Assembly: GCA_946567425.1 (NCBI GenBank)
Contig: CAMNXF010000010.1
Location: forward strand, 1-64,000
Direction: 5' to 3'
Origin: an uncultured Clostridia bacterium
Lineage (GTDB): Bacteria > Bacillota > Clostridia > Oscillospirales > Ruminococcaceae
Length of the DNA stretch: 64,000 nucleotides
Shown here piece after piece: positions 1 to 8,710 of this stretch. The notes under the pieces are model-generated. The model did not search any database and had not been told where the DNA came from. It saw only the letters and a list, made by a program, of their open reading frames with translations. A program made the translations under genes and the position numbers. Position 1 is the stretch's first letter, and each line of letters starts with the position of its first letter.

Positions 1-1
1 C

Positions 2-121
2 TACGGGGAACGAATTTTAATTAACGACCGCAAGCCGTCAGGATTGGATATGTCGGTCGCGGTGAATACCGAGCGGGATAATTTTTGTACGCAGGAATTT
101 GAAATTGATGAGAATAGGTAA
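2..121 (+). CDS. C-terminal 39 codons of a protein that begins outside the window
   Basis: An open frame runs in from the left edge and stops at TAA 119-121. The peptide contains the stretch ERILINDRKPSG followed by a hydrophobic, charged tail. I do not assign a family from so short a piece; a HAD-like phosphatase tail is one possibility and is a guess. A strong intrinsic terminator follows at 191-220, which fits the end of a transcription unit. Confidence 0.45.
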   Translation, partial: YGERILINDRKPSGLDMSVAVNTERDNFCTQEFEIDENR

Positions 122-190
122 TGTTTATCATATGAAAATTTAGAACTCTGAGTTGTTAGGCGAGCACCTATTGTCACTAAAGGAAATGCG

Positions 191-220
191 GAAAGCAAGA
201 ATATACTTGCTTTCTTTTTT
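191..220 (+). terminator. Rho-independent terminator
   Basis: A perfect 9-bp stem (GAAAGCAAG 191-199, CTTGCTTTC 206-214) with a 6-nt loop is followed directly by six T. It lies 70 nt after the stop of the partial gene at the left edge and probably ends that transcript. Confidence 0.85.
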
Positions 221-296
221 CTGCGGGTTCAGAGAAATGAAAAATTTTTTTAAAGTGTCAGAATATATAATGTTATGAATTTTGTGTTTTGCTTGA

Positions 297-566
297 ACTG
301 ATGAAATAAATTCCGGTATCTTAGGTGAAACAGTTGTTTTCAACTTAATTAGTGACAGCGTTATTGGTCATAAGTTCAGTTTTGTCGGTGCTTGCAAGAA
401 CGGCAGTAAAGATTTATGGGGTAATGTAATCGAGGCGTAAGAAGGCAATGAGTATCGTGTGAACTCTGTAAATTGGCTTGACGGAGCAAGACTAAGCAGC
501 AGTTCTTTGCGCAGCTATATGGCGGCTTGGATAAACGGTCTTGGACTGGGTATCAACGCCGAATAA
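297..566 (+). pseudogene. Decayed gene fragment with an in-frame stop, family unknown
   Basis: One reading frame stays protein-like from about 297 to the TAA at 564-566 but is cut by an in-frame TAA at 438-440. The pieces on both sides read as real protein: GETVVFNLISDS and FVGACKNGSKDLWGN before it, VNWLDGARLSSSSLRSY after it. There is no credible start codon or ribosome site upstream; the frame opens after a TGA at 294. I do not recognise the family. It lies directly before another broken gene in the same frame, so the stretch is decaying. Confidence 0.45.
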
Positions 567-869
567 CGGAGAAAGGGGGAACTTGGCGATTTCGCGCCGG
601 AGTTTGCACACTTTAACGATGACATTCTCTTCGGCGAGAATTGGAACAACAGTGCTATCGACATTAAAATGCGCTGTATTATCACTATGGTCGCGCTGAT
701 GTCATCGGGTATCACCGACAGATCCCTCATTTATCATCTCGAAAACGCGAAGACTCACGGCGTGACACGCGAGGAAGCAGCGGCAATAATCACCCACACG
801 GGATTTTACGCGGGCTGGCCTAAAGCGTGGGTTGTGTTCAGGTTGGCGAAGGACGTTTGGAAGGTCTAA
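567..869 (+). pseudogene. 5'-truncated carboxymuconolactone decarboxylase family protein
   Basis: The frame from 567 to the TAA at 867-869 encodes about 100 residues matching the carboxymuconolactone decarboxylase (AhpD-like) fold. It contains the LGDFAPEFAHFNDDILFGE stretch, ALMSSGITD, and the C-terminal HTGFYAGWPKAW and FRLAKDVW typical of the family. The N-terminus is missing: the frame starts right after the TAA of the previous fragment, and the first ATG (669) lies inside the conserved domain. The product would be a small alpha-helical redox or decarboxylase-like enzyme. As it stands it has no start, so I call it a pseudogene; translation from 669 would give a 66-residue stub. Confidence 0.7.
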
Positions 870-1108
870 TTCTCCGTCGAGGACACAAAAGCCGTAAGCC
901 AAGAGCCCACACCACAAAGGAGATATTTTAACCCGTAAGGGCAACGTTTATTGTACCTCACCCCGTGCGACAACACAATAATTAACAAAACCACAGCGGG
1001 CAACAGAAAAATTCACCACCAAAAGTGTTAAGTTTTTTCGGAAAAAAGCGTCTTAATATAAAAACACCGAAAAACGACGGCGGTTTGCCGTTTTAACAAG
1101 GAGGGCGT

Positions 1109-2803
1109 ATGAAAAAAACAAAGATATTAACGTTGTTTACTGCAATGGTTATTCTGCTTACGGGCTGTGTGGGGGAGCGCGAAACCTCGTCTGGGCAGAC
1201 GACGACCTACTCGGAAAGTGTTTCCGACAGCAGCTCGTCCGAGGACGATACAGTTTCGCGGATATTGTCCGAGCACCCCGACGCGGAAGTAGTCACGGAC
1301 GGGGACGGCACGGTTCGCATAACATACGACGACGGCGACCAAGTAACGGTAACGATCGGATCGAATGGTTCAATAATAGGTACAACACACAGCAGTCACG
1401 ATTTTCATGAGGAAAACTTCCCGTCGTATGCCGAAGTCCAAGAAAAATATCCCGACAAAACGGTGCTTGTCTGGGCGCTCTTCGGGGGCATATTTGACCG
1501 TTATGCTCCGTTCCGCACCCGCGAGGTGAACGAATATCTTGACAAACTGGGCTGCGAATACGCGGTGTGCTTTAAGATACTCGATTTTGAGTTTGATGGA
1601 AATAACTACCCGAACCCGTCTCTTGCGGCGGTAAACGCGGAGCTCGATTCGGTGGAGCAGATCGACCTTATCTCGCCGAACGGAAACTATGACGAATACG
1701 CTTTAAACGGCTTGTACGAGCCGCTCGATGAATATCTTGAAACCGATATCGGGCGCAAACTTTACAAAGCGTTCCCCGAAAAGCTCTGGGAGAGCCTGAG
1801 GATAAACGGCGGCATCTACGGATTGAACGGAACGGCAGAGTTCACGCTCAGCCCCGATTGGGGATATTTCGTAAACGCCGAGCTTGCTGAAAAATACAAC
1901 TTTGACGTTACAAAGCCGTTAAACGAACAGTTGGACGTCCTCAGAAGCGTAAGGGAAAACGAGAAGAACGTAGACGTTTTTGCCGTGTACTTTACGCGCT
2001 TGTGCAATATCCTTTACAACTCGAACGTCAAAAACATATCGACTGCGGTTTATTGGAACAGCGAAACTCATTCAGCTCAATGCGCGCTCGACGACCCCGC
2101 GTATCTCGAAAAATTGCGGCTGTACGACGACATCAAAAAAACGACGGTCAATAACAAAAGCGTTTTAAAGGATATTGCGTTCGGATCGTCAAAGAGCTTT
2201 TTTATAATGGAGGAAAACATAGCGGGCGCAGGCATAGGCTATGGCGGCGTGAAAACCGTTGATGTTGATTACGGCGAAAATACCGTGACTGCCGTTCCCG
2301 TGTTCGGCGAAAAAACCATGGTGCGGCATTCTCCCGCCGCAACGGGAATTTACAGCGGTTCTTCGTATAAGGAAGCCGCGTTTGAGTTGCTCGCGCGCGT
2401 ATACACCGACCCCGCGCTCAATAATCTATTGGTGTACGGGATTGAGGGCGAGGACTATATTCTTGAGGACGGCACGGCGAGCGTGCTTTTAAACGGACTG
2501 AACTTCTGGAGATTTGGCAGCGTGACGATCTCTCACCGCTCCGAGGGAAATCCGTTTACGCCCGAGCAGTACGCGGCGATATATGAGAACGCGGGGGTTT
2601 ATGAGGACGTTGATTTTGTGCTTGATCCCCGTAATATAGCAAACGAATTGAACGACGAGCTTGCGGCGGCGGACGCGCTTTCGCTTTCCGCAGAAAGAAG
2701 CCTTGACGATGTGCTTTCCGAATACCGCGAAAGATTATACGCAGCGGGTCTGCAAACGATAATAGACGAATGTGACCGTCAATACGAGGTGTATAAAAAT
2801 TAA
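1109..2803 (+). CDS. Extracellular solute-binding lipoprotein (ABC transporter, sugar type)
   Basis: 564 residues starting at ATG 1109, 8 nt after a GGAGGG ribosome site. Residues 1-20 form a lipoprotein signal peptide ending in the lipobox LLTGC. A Ser/Thr/Asp-rich linker (to about 50) follows, then a domain resembling family-1 substrate-binding proteins (KTVLVWALFGG near the start, NGGIYGLNGTAEF in the middle). It should be anchored outside the membrane and bind an oligosaccharide or similar solute for an ABC importer. No permease or ATPase genes are adjacent; the next gene is a decayed lipoprotein and then a GH3 glucosidase. A second lipoprotein of this type lies at 55115-56443. The ligand cannot be read from the sequence. 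Confidence 0.75.
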   Translation: MKKTKILTLFTAMVILLTGCVGERETSSGQTTTYSESVSDSSSSEDDTVSRILSEHPDAEVVTDGDGTVRITYDDGDQVTVTIGSNGSIIGTTHSSHDFHEENFPSYAEVQEKYPDKTVLVWALFGGIFDRYAPFRTREVNEYLDKLGCEYAVCFKILDFEFDGNNYPNPSLAAVNAELDSVEQIDLISPNGNYDEYALNGLYEPLDEYLETDIGRKLYKAFPEKLWESLRINGGIYGLNGTAEFTLSPDWGYFVNAELAEKYNFDVTKPLNEQLDVLRSVRENEKNVDVFAVYFTRLCNILYNSNVKNISTAVYWNSETHSAQCALDDPAYLEKLRLYDDIKKTTVNNKSVLKDIAFGSSKSFFIMEENIAGAGIGYGGVKTVDVDYGENTVTAVPVFGEKTMVRHSPAATGIYSGSSYKEAAFELLARVYTDPALNNLLVYGIEGEDYILEDGTASVLLNGLNFWRFGSVTISHRSEGNPFTPEQYAAIYENAGVYEDVDFVLDPRNIANELNDELAAADALSLSAERSLDDVLSEYRERLYAAGLQTIIDECDRQYEVYKN

Positions 2804-3863
2804 AAAAATTAAGCTTCTTTCGGCAATATTAGCGGCGGCAATGCTTTCGGGCTGCGCGGAACAAAGCGCGGCTCCTCCCGAAAACGACGCGCGCATAGTT
2901 TGGACCTACGGAAACGCAGACGAACACGGCGAGCTGTATACGGACAACCAAGAGCGCCTTAATTTTATTGACTTTGAGACGATGAACACCGCGCTGCTCT
3001 GCTCCAAGCCGAACTGCACTCACACGAATGAAAACGAATGCTCCGCGTTCGGAATGGACAATCACCCGATACTTCACGGCGGCAAGCTGTACTTTTTCGA
3101 CGTGGAAACGAGCTTTGACGGCGATGAGGTCACCGATACCACCTCCGTTTACAAAGCCGAACCCGACGGCACAAACCGCGTCAAGATAAGCGATATCGAA
3201 GGACTGAGCCTTTTGCGCTATACACGTATGCTGATAGTCGGCGACACGGCGTAATTCTCCAAGGATAAAGCGGGCTGGAACGAGGAACAGACCGCGTCCT
3301 CGGGCTATAACGAGGTGTGGTTCTGCAGCATCGATTTTTCTTCGGGAACGTTCAGACGGATAGAAATCCTGCACGAGGGCTGGTGCTCGGGTACGTGGAT
3401 ATTCGGCGTTTTTGAGAATAAGGTGATCTTCAGTTACGCGTATTCCGAGGAGAAAGTTCCGTTTACCATGGACACCTCCGAGATCGGCAAATATTTTACC
3501 AACATTTATAAAGCATACGACACCGAAAGCGGCGGGCTCGCCGAGCTTACGCTCCCTGAGCCGCTTTACGTCGGCAGCGGATATTACGTTTACGAAAAGG
3601 ACGGCGGCGCGGCGGTACTCTCTGAAAACAGCACGGAGGAAACGCTGTTGCCCGATTTCCCGGCGGAAGGGAACCTGTTTATAGCCGACGGAAAGCTGTT
3701 CAGTTATTTCAGGCAAATATGCGCCGACCTATCAAATGGGAAAACATACCCACTGAAAAGCTCGGACAATATAGTGACGTATTCGGACGGGAATTACATT
3801 TTAAAGGATCTTGACAAATACTCAAAAATTAACGAACGCGACTTCATAGGCGGCGAATTGTAA
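2799..3863 (+). pseudogene. Decayed lipoprotein gene (ATT start, internal TAA)
   Basis: A single protein-like frame runs from about 2799 to 3863 and is cut by an in-frame TAA at 3252-3254. On both sides it reads as a secreted beta-propeller-like lipoprotein: signal peptide with lipobox MLSGC, then short repeats such as ALLCSKPNCTH and VYKAEPDGTNRVKIS, and after the stop NEVWFCSIDFSSGTFRR. A good GAGGTG ribosome site (2786-2791) precedes ATT at 2799, exactly where MKKIKLLSA would start, so the original ATG seems to have become ATT. The only in-frame ATG, 2772, lies inside the upstream gene without a ribosome site. Two lesions suggest a dead gene. It probably once encoded a partner of the upstream binding protein. 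Confidence 0.7.
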
Positions 3864-3914
3864 AGCTGCGTTCCGGAAGAGATGAAAAAAATGTAATTTT
3901 TGCTAAAATTGCGA

Positions 3915-3943
3915 TTGATTTATCTTTTCGGGTATGCTATAAT
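3915..3943 (+). promoter_or_regulatory. Sigma-A-type promoter of the GH3 gene
   Basis: TTGATT (3915-3920), a 17-nt spacer and TATAAT (3938-3943), 33 nt before the GH3 start, which has a CGGAGGA ribosome site. The gene therefore has its own promoter and does not depend on the decayed gene upstream. Confidence 0.75.
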
Positions 3944-3975
3944 GTTTTCAACAAACTTTTTTCGGAGGAAATATT

Positions 3976-6738
3976 ATGGGCAAGATAACGCTTGATTGGA
4001 ACGAGTATATTGCGGCGGCGCGCGCGGCTGTCGCAGAGGGTATCGTGCTGTTGGAGAACAACGGCGCGCTGCCGCTGAAAAAGAATGAGGAGCTTGCGGT
4101 TTTCGGACGTATTCAGGAGCATTATTACAAGAGCGGCACAGGTTCGGGCGGCATGGTGAACGTCGACCGCGTCTACAATATCACCGACGGTCTTGTCGAG
4201 TGCGGAATAACGCTCAACGAGGGGCTTCGCGCGGTGTATGCCGAGTGGGAAAAGTCAAATCCTTACGACCCGGGAGTGGGCTGGGGCGGCGAGCCTTGGT
4301 CGCAGAAGGAAATGCCGCTTGACGACACAGTCTGCGCAAGGGCTGCCGAAACGTCCGCGGCGGCGCTGTGCATTATCGGCAGAACGGCGGGCGAGGAGCA
4401 GGACTCCACGGACAGCGAGGGCTCGTTTCGGTTGACGGCTGCGGAGCTTGATATGCTGAAAAAGGTGCGTGCGCATTTCAAGAAAATGACCGTTCTGCTG
4501 AACGTTGGCGGAATTATTGATATGAGCTTCGTCAAGGAAGTTAAACCCGACGCGGTCCTGTACGCTTGGCAAGGCGGAATGGTCGGCGGTCTCGGAACGG
4601 CGGACGTGCTTGCCGGCAGCGTTTCCCCAAGCGGAAAATTGTCCGACACTATCGCCGAAAGCGTCGCCGATTACCCCTCGGCGAACCAGTTCGGCAATAC
4701 CGAGCGCGAGTTCTATTGCGAGGACGTGTACGTCGGCTACCGTTATTTTGAGACGTTCGCGAAAGATAAGGTGCTGTATCCGTTCGGATACGGGCTTTCG
4801 TATACCCGTTTTGAGCTTGAAAGCTCCGCAGAACGGAAAGACAAGTCGATAACGCTTGAAGTCGCCGTGAAAAATGTCGGCGAACGCAGCGGAAAAGAGG
4901 TCGTTCAGATATATTTCCAAGCGCCGCAAGGCAAGCTCGGAAATCCGCTGCGGCAGCTTTGCGCGTTCAAAAAGACCAAGCTGCTCTCGCCCGGAGAAAC
5001 TCAGACGCTGCGGTTTGAGATAGCGCTTGAAGACCTTGCAAGCTACGACGACAGCGGCGTTACGGGAAACAAGTCGTGCTATGTGCGCGAGGCGGGCGAG
5101 TTCACGCTTTACGCGGGAACGGACGTGCGCGGTGCGGAAAAGATCTGCGCGTTCACGCAAGCGGAGACTGTCGTCGTTAAACGGCTCAGCGAGGTTTGCG
5201 CGCCCGTTCTGCCGTTCGAGAGAATAAAGCCCGTTTTTGGGAACGGCAAATTTACGGTCACAATGGAGAACGCTCCCTTAGCGACCGTGGATATGGACAA
5301 ACGCCGCGCGGAAAATCTGCCGAAAGAGATCGCGCAGACGGGCGACAGAGGCGTTAAACTCGCGGACGTCGCCGACGGAAAACGCACTATGGACGAATTT
5401 ATCGCGCAGCTTTCCGATTACGATCTGTCCTGCATCATACGCGGCGAGGGTATGGGCAGTCCTAAGGTCACGCCCGGAACGGCGGCGGCTTTCGGAGGAG
5501 TTACCGACAATTTAAAGGGCTTTGGGATACCCGCGGGCTGCTGCGACGACGGTCCGTCGGGAATGCGGCTGGACTGCGGCACAAAGGCGTTTAGTCTGCC
5601 GAACGGTACGCTTATGGCGTGTACGTTCAATACCGAGCTCACGGAGGAGCTGTTTGCGATAGCGGGTGTTGAGATCGCCGCGAACAACGTCGAGTGTCTG
5701 CTCGGTCCGGGCATGAATATTCACCGTCACCCGCTGAACGGACGTAATTTCGAGTATTTCAGCGAGGACCCGTACCTTACGGGAACGCTCGCGGCGGCAG
5801 AGCTGCGCGGTCTGCACCGCGCGGGCGTTACCGGAACGATCAAGCATTTCTGCGGAAACAATCAGGAGACGGGGCGGCACTCGATAGATTCCGTCATCTC
5901 CGAGAGAGCGCTCCGCGAGATATATCTCAAAGGCTTTGAGATCGCCGTCAGGGAGGGCGGCGCTAAGACCGTCATGACTACCTACGGCTCGCTGAACGGT
6001 TTGTGGACGGCGGGAAATTACGATCTCTGCACCACGGTACTTCGCGGCGAATGGGGCTTTGAGGGCTTTGTGATGACCGACTGGTGGAGCGACATGAACG
6101 ACAGGGGCGGAGCGCCCTCCAAGAATAACTTCGCGGCAATGGCGAGAGCGCAGAACGATGTTTATATGGTTTGCTCGGATTCCTCGAAGAATCTCATTGA
6201 CGACAACACCCTGTCATCACTTGAAGCGGGCAAGTTGACGCGCGGCGAGTTACAGAGAAACGCCGCCAATATCTGCCGTATGGCAATGAGAACGCGCGCA
6301 ATGGCGCGGCTTCGCGGAACTGCCGACGAGATCGAGATAATAAACCGCCCCTACGAGGACGACAGCTACGACGCAGAGGACGTGATTTTCTACCCTACAA
6401 AGAACGGCGAGCTTACACTGCCGCTCGACGGCGTAAATACCGAAAAGGGAGCGTCTTATGTGTTCGCGCTCGATATCGACGTTCCCGGCAGGTATTCGGT
6501 AACGCTTTCGGCGAGATCGAACCTCAGTGCGACAGCGCAGACACCCGTAACGCTGTTTACAACGGGTTTCCCTTCGGCGGTGTTCACCTACAACGGTACG
6601 GGCGGCGAGTGGCATGAAATAGATCGCGAGGTGAATATGTACTCGCGGTTCTTGGTGTGCCGATTGTACTTCGGCGCTAGCGGTCTGGAGCTTAAGGAGT
6701 TAAAGCTGAAGATTGTCAGCACGTACAGCGGACAGTAA
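3976..6738 (+). CDS. GH3 beta-glucosidase with reversed domain order
   Basis: 920 residues. The usual C-terminal half of GH3 enzymes comes first: the AEGIVLLENNGALPL entry of the alpha/beta sandwich near residue 20, PFGYGLSYTRFE near 275, then a fibronectin-III-like domain to about 380. The catalytic barrel follows from about 490, with KHFCGNNQETGRHS, and VMTDWWSD carrying the predicted nucleophile Asp702. A short beta-rich tail ends the protein. This circularly permuted order is known for some Ruminococcus and Butyrivibrio beta-glucosidases. There is no signal peptide, so it probably hydrolyses beta-glucosides such as cellodextrins in the cytoplasm. It has its own promoter and is followed by a hairpin at 6747-6769. 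Confidence 0.9.
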   Translation: MGKITLDWNEYIAAARAAVAEGIVLLENNGALPLKKNEELAVFGRIQEHYYKSGTGSGGMVNVDRVYNITDGLVECGITLNEGLRAVYAEWEKSNPYDPGVGWGGEPWSQKEMPLDDTVCARAAETSAAALCIIGRTAGEEQDSTDSEGSFRLTAAELDMLKKVRAHFKKMTVLLNVGGIIDMSFVKEVKPDAVLYAWQGGMVGGLGTADVLAGSVSPSGKLSDTIAESVADYPSANQFGNTEREFYCEDVYVGYRYFETFAKDKVLYPFGYGLSYTRFELESSAERKDKSITLEVAVKNVGERSGKEVVQIYFQAPQGKLGNPLRQLCAFKKTKLLSPGETQTLRFEIALEDLASYDDSGVTGNKSCYVREAGEFTLYAGTDVRGAEKICAFTQAETVVVKRLSEVCAPVLPFERIKPVFGNGKFTVTMENAPLATVDMDKRRAENLPKEIAQTGDRGVKLADVADGKRTMDEFIAQLSDYDLSCIIRGEGMGSPKVTPGTAAAFGGVTDNLKGFGIPAGCCDDGPSGMRLDCGTKAFSLPNGTLMACTFNTELTEELFAIAGVEIAANNVECLLGPGMNIHRHPLNGRNFEYFSEDPYLTGTLAAAELRGLHRAGVTGTIKHFCGNNQETGRHSIDSVISERALREIYLKGFEIAVREGGAKTVMTTYGSLNGLWTAGNYDLCTTVLRGEWGFEGFVMTDWWSDMNDRGGAPSKNNFAAMARAQNDVYMVCSDSSKNLIDDNTLSSLEAGKLTRGELQRNAANICRMAMRTRAMARLRGTADEIEIINRPYEDDSYDAEDVIFYPTKNGELTLPLDGVNTEKGASYVFALDIDVPGRYSVTLSARSNLSATAQTPVTLFTTGFPSAVFTYNGTGGEWHEIDREVNMYSRFLVCRLYFGASGLELKELKLKIVSTYSGQ

Positions 6739-6746
6739 AAAACAAA

Positions 6747-6769
6747 AGCGGAGGCAGTGCGCCTCCGCT
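6747..6769. terminator. Hairpin after the GH3 gene
   Basis: A perfect 9-bp GC-rich stem (AGCGGAGGC 6747-6755, GCCTCCGCT 6761-6769) with a 5-nt loop begins 8 nt after the GH3 stop. The downstream T-tract is poor, but an A-rich run lies upstream, so it may also end transcripts from the minus strand. Confidence 0.6.
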
Positions 6770-6834
6770 CTTGCTTATTTGAGAACAGTCTTCTTTGATT
6801 TGTGGTAAGGAAATGCTGCCGTTGTACGGACGCT

Positions 6835-6963
6835 TTACTCTACCGCCATGACATACTCCTCCGCGCCGTCCAAAACCGTATCGGGTTCGGAGCTGCCGAC
6901 AAAGAGCGCCAGAAAGGCTATCGAGACCGAAAGTGCTATAACTGCGATGTGGCTTTTTTTCAT
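6835..6963 (-). CDS. Small secreted or membrane peptide, 42 residues
   Basis: A 42-codon frame on the minus strand starts at ATG 6963, preceded by a GGAGGA ribosome site at 8 nt spacing. It begins with two lysines, has about 18 hydrophobic residues (IAVIALSVSIAFLALFV), then a short acidic tail. It looks like an uncleaved signal peptide or single-pass membrane peptide. No family is recognised and no neighbour explains it. The good ribosome site and typical start are the main support. Confidence 0.5.
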   Translation of the reverse strand: MKKSHIAVIALSVSIAFLALFVGSSEPDTVLDGAEEYVMAVE

Positions 6964-6969
6964 CTTACT

Positions 6970-7540
6970 GTCCTCCGTATATTTTATCAAGGCACGGAAG
7001 TCCGAGAACGGGGAAGAATTGGGAGAAACAACTTTGGCAGGTGAAAAATCCGCTCCCGCACCTACGCGCCTTGGAAAAAACGTAATAAGTAATTTTTTGC
7101 CATTAGGGGGATTTAGGAATTTTTACCTCTTAAATATTTACCCCTCTATATTATAAAACGTTAAAAAAGGCAAAATGTTACACTTTATTCAATATTTTTT
7201 TGATTTTTGTAGATGTGCATAAAATATTGGTGTTGAATTTATTGTATATCACAAGAGCCTGGTGCCTTTTTTGGGGGAAAATTTTTGGAAAAAGGATAAA
7301 TTTTTGTTTGCAACGGGTACAAGATCAAATAAGCTCTGCCGTGGATTTCTTTATGTCACTTGTGGTTTCGTTTTATTTAATTAGAATGCCCTCTCGCACC
7401 CCGTGCGGCAACACATAAATTAAAAAAACGGAACAACGGCAAAACTCTAATCAAAACAAATAACAAACTAACGAAAAAGATAAATTAAGTAACAATATAA
7501 TGTATATGTTAATGCAATATATACTAAAACCAGTGGAAAT
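6970..7540. other. AT-rich intergenic stretch with no supported gene
   Basis: Between the small minus-strand peptide and the GH130 promoter I find no frame with a ribosome site and protein-like composition. A short repeat is present: CACCCCGTGCG at 7397-7407, within a 27-nt stretch resembling 956-978 near the left end. Otherwise the DNA is AT-rich. Confidence 0.5.
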
Positions 7541-7558
7541 ATTTAGCCAAAAAGCCAA

Positions 7559-7587
7559 TTGAAAAAACGATTACAATTTGTTATACT
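7559..7587 (+). promoter_or_regulatory. Promoter of the GH130 gene, possible LacI-type half-site
   Basis: TTGAAA (7559-7564), a 17-nt spacer and TATACT (7582-7587). The spacer contains AACGATTACA, which resembles one half of a LacI/CcpA-type operator; that part is weak inference. Transcription would start about 60 nt before the ATG. Confidence 0.75.
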
Positions 7588-7651
7588 GTTGTTAGGGTAT
7601 TTTATTTTAAATTTATCCGGTGCAAAAAATAAAACTTGAGAGGTGCTTAAA

Positions 7652-8650
7652 ATGAGCTTAGAAATTATTGGTCAGAGCATACCGAATATGCCTTGGCAGG
7701 ATCGCCCCGAGGGCTGTAAGGACGTTGTCTGGCGTTATAACGCAAATCCGATCATTCCGCGCGATCTGCTGCCGAACAGCAACTCGATCTTCAATTCCGC
7801 AGTAGTTCCGTTTGAGGGCAAGTTCGCGGGCGTTTTCCGTGTTGACGACAAGGAAAGAAATATGGCTATCCACGCGGGTTTCTCCGACGACGGTATCCAT
7901 TGGAACATCAACCCCGAAAAGGTCGAGTGGATCAACGACGATCCTGCAACAAAAGAGGCAAATCCGTGGCAGTACGGATACGACCCCCGCTGCGTATGGA
8001 TCGAGGATCGCTTTTGGATCACATGGTGCAACGCATACGGTTGGAAACCCACCATCGGCGTAGGTTGGACAAAGGACTTCAAGGAGTTCCACCAGTGCGA
8101 AAACGCGTTCCTGCCATTTAACAGAAACGGCGTTTTGTTCCCGAGAAAGATAAACGGCGAGTACGTTCTGTTCTCGCGTCCGTCCGACAGCGGTCACACG
8201 CCGTTCGGCGATATGTACCTGTCGCACTCCAAGGATATGACCTATTGGGGCAAGCACAGACACGTAATGGCTCCCGACAAGGGCTGGGAATCTAAAAAGA
8301 TCGGCGCCGGTCCTATCCCGATCGAGACCTCCGAGGGCTGGCTGGTGTTCTATCACGGCGTTCTTGAGAGCTGCAACGGCTTTGTTTACAGCTTTGGCGC
8401 GTGCATCCTCGACAGAGATCAGCCCTGGAAAGTAAAGTACCGTTGCAAGGAGTATCTCATCAACCCGCGTGAGACATACGAGTGCATTGGCGATGTTCAG
8501 AACGTAACATTCCCCTGCGCCGCTCTCTGCGACAAGGATACCGGCAGAATCGCAATCTACTACGGCTGCGCGGATACCGTCGTTTCCATGGCGTTCTGCT
8601 ACGCCGAGGAGGTTGTCGAGTACGTTAAGGCGCACTCCAACAAATATTAA
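7652..8650 (+). CDS. GH130 beta-1,4-mannooligosaccharide phosphorylase
   Basis: 332 residues of the GH130 five-bladed propeller family, closest in length and motifs to the RaMP2-type (GH130_2) mannooligosaccharide phosphorylases of ruminococci. Motifs include the early [21 protein letters not shown], and [16 protein letters not shown] carrying the conserved Asp of the family. Such enzymes split beta-1,4-mannooligosaccharides with phosphate, giving alpha-mannose-1-phosphate in the cytoplasm. ATG 7652 is chosen over GTG 7643 because GAGAGG at 7637-7642 is well spaced from the ATG. There is no signal peptide. It stands alone between its promoter and a terminator. A beta-1,2- or beta-1,3-mannoside specificity cannot be excluded from sequence alone. 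Confidence 0.9.
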   Translation: MSLEIIGQSIPNMPWQDRPEGCKDVVWRYNANPIIPRDLLPNSNSIFNSAVVPFEGKFAGVFRVDDKERNMAIHAGFSDDGIHWNINPEKVEWINDDPATKEANPWQYGYDPRCVWIEDRFWITWCNAYGWKPTIGVGWTKDFKEFHQCENAFLPFNRNGVLFPRKINGEYVLFSRPSDSGHTPFGDMYLSHSKDMTYWGKHRHVMAPDKGWESKKIGAGPIPIETSEGWLVFYHGVLESCNGFVYSFGACILDRDQPWKVKYRCKEYLINPRETYECIGDVQNVTFPCAALCDKDTGRIAIYYGCADTVVSMAFCYAEEVVEYVKAHSNKY

Positions 8651-8667
8651 GCACCCATAACAAAAAT

Positions 8668-8696
8668 ACGCCCGCCGTTTATCATTCGGCGGGCGT
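8668..8696. terminator. Bidirectional terminator between GH130 and the hydrolase
   Basis: A perfect 10-bp stem (ACGCCCGCCG 8668-8677, CGGCGGGCGT 8687-8696) with a 9-nt loop lies between two convergent genes. On the minus strand the hairpin is followed by a run of five T; on the plus strand the T-tract is weaker. Confidence 0.8.
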
Positions 8697-8710
8697 TATC
8701 ATTTGTTCGC

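Noticed and set aside
2829..3716. A 295-codon minus-strand frame opposite the decayed lipoprotein gene
   Set aside because: It remains open only as the complement of coding-like DNA; the plus strand shows a signal peptide, lipobox and protein-like repeats.
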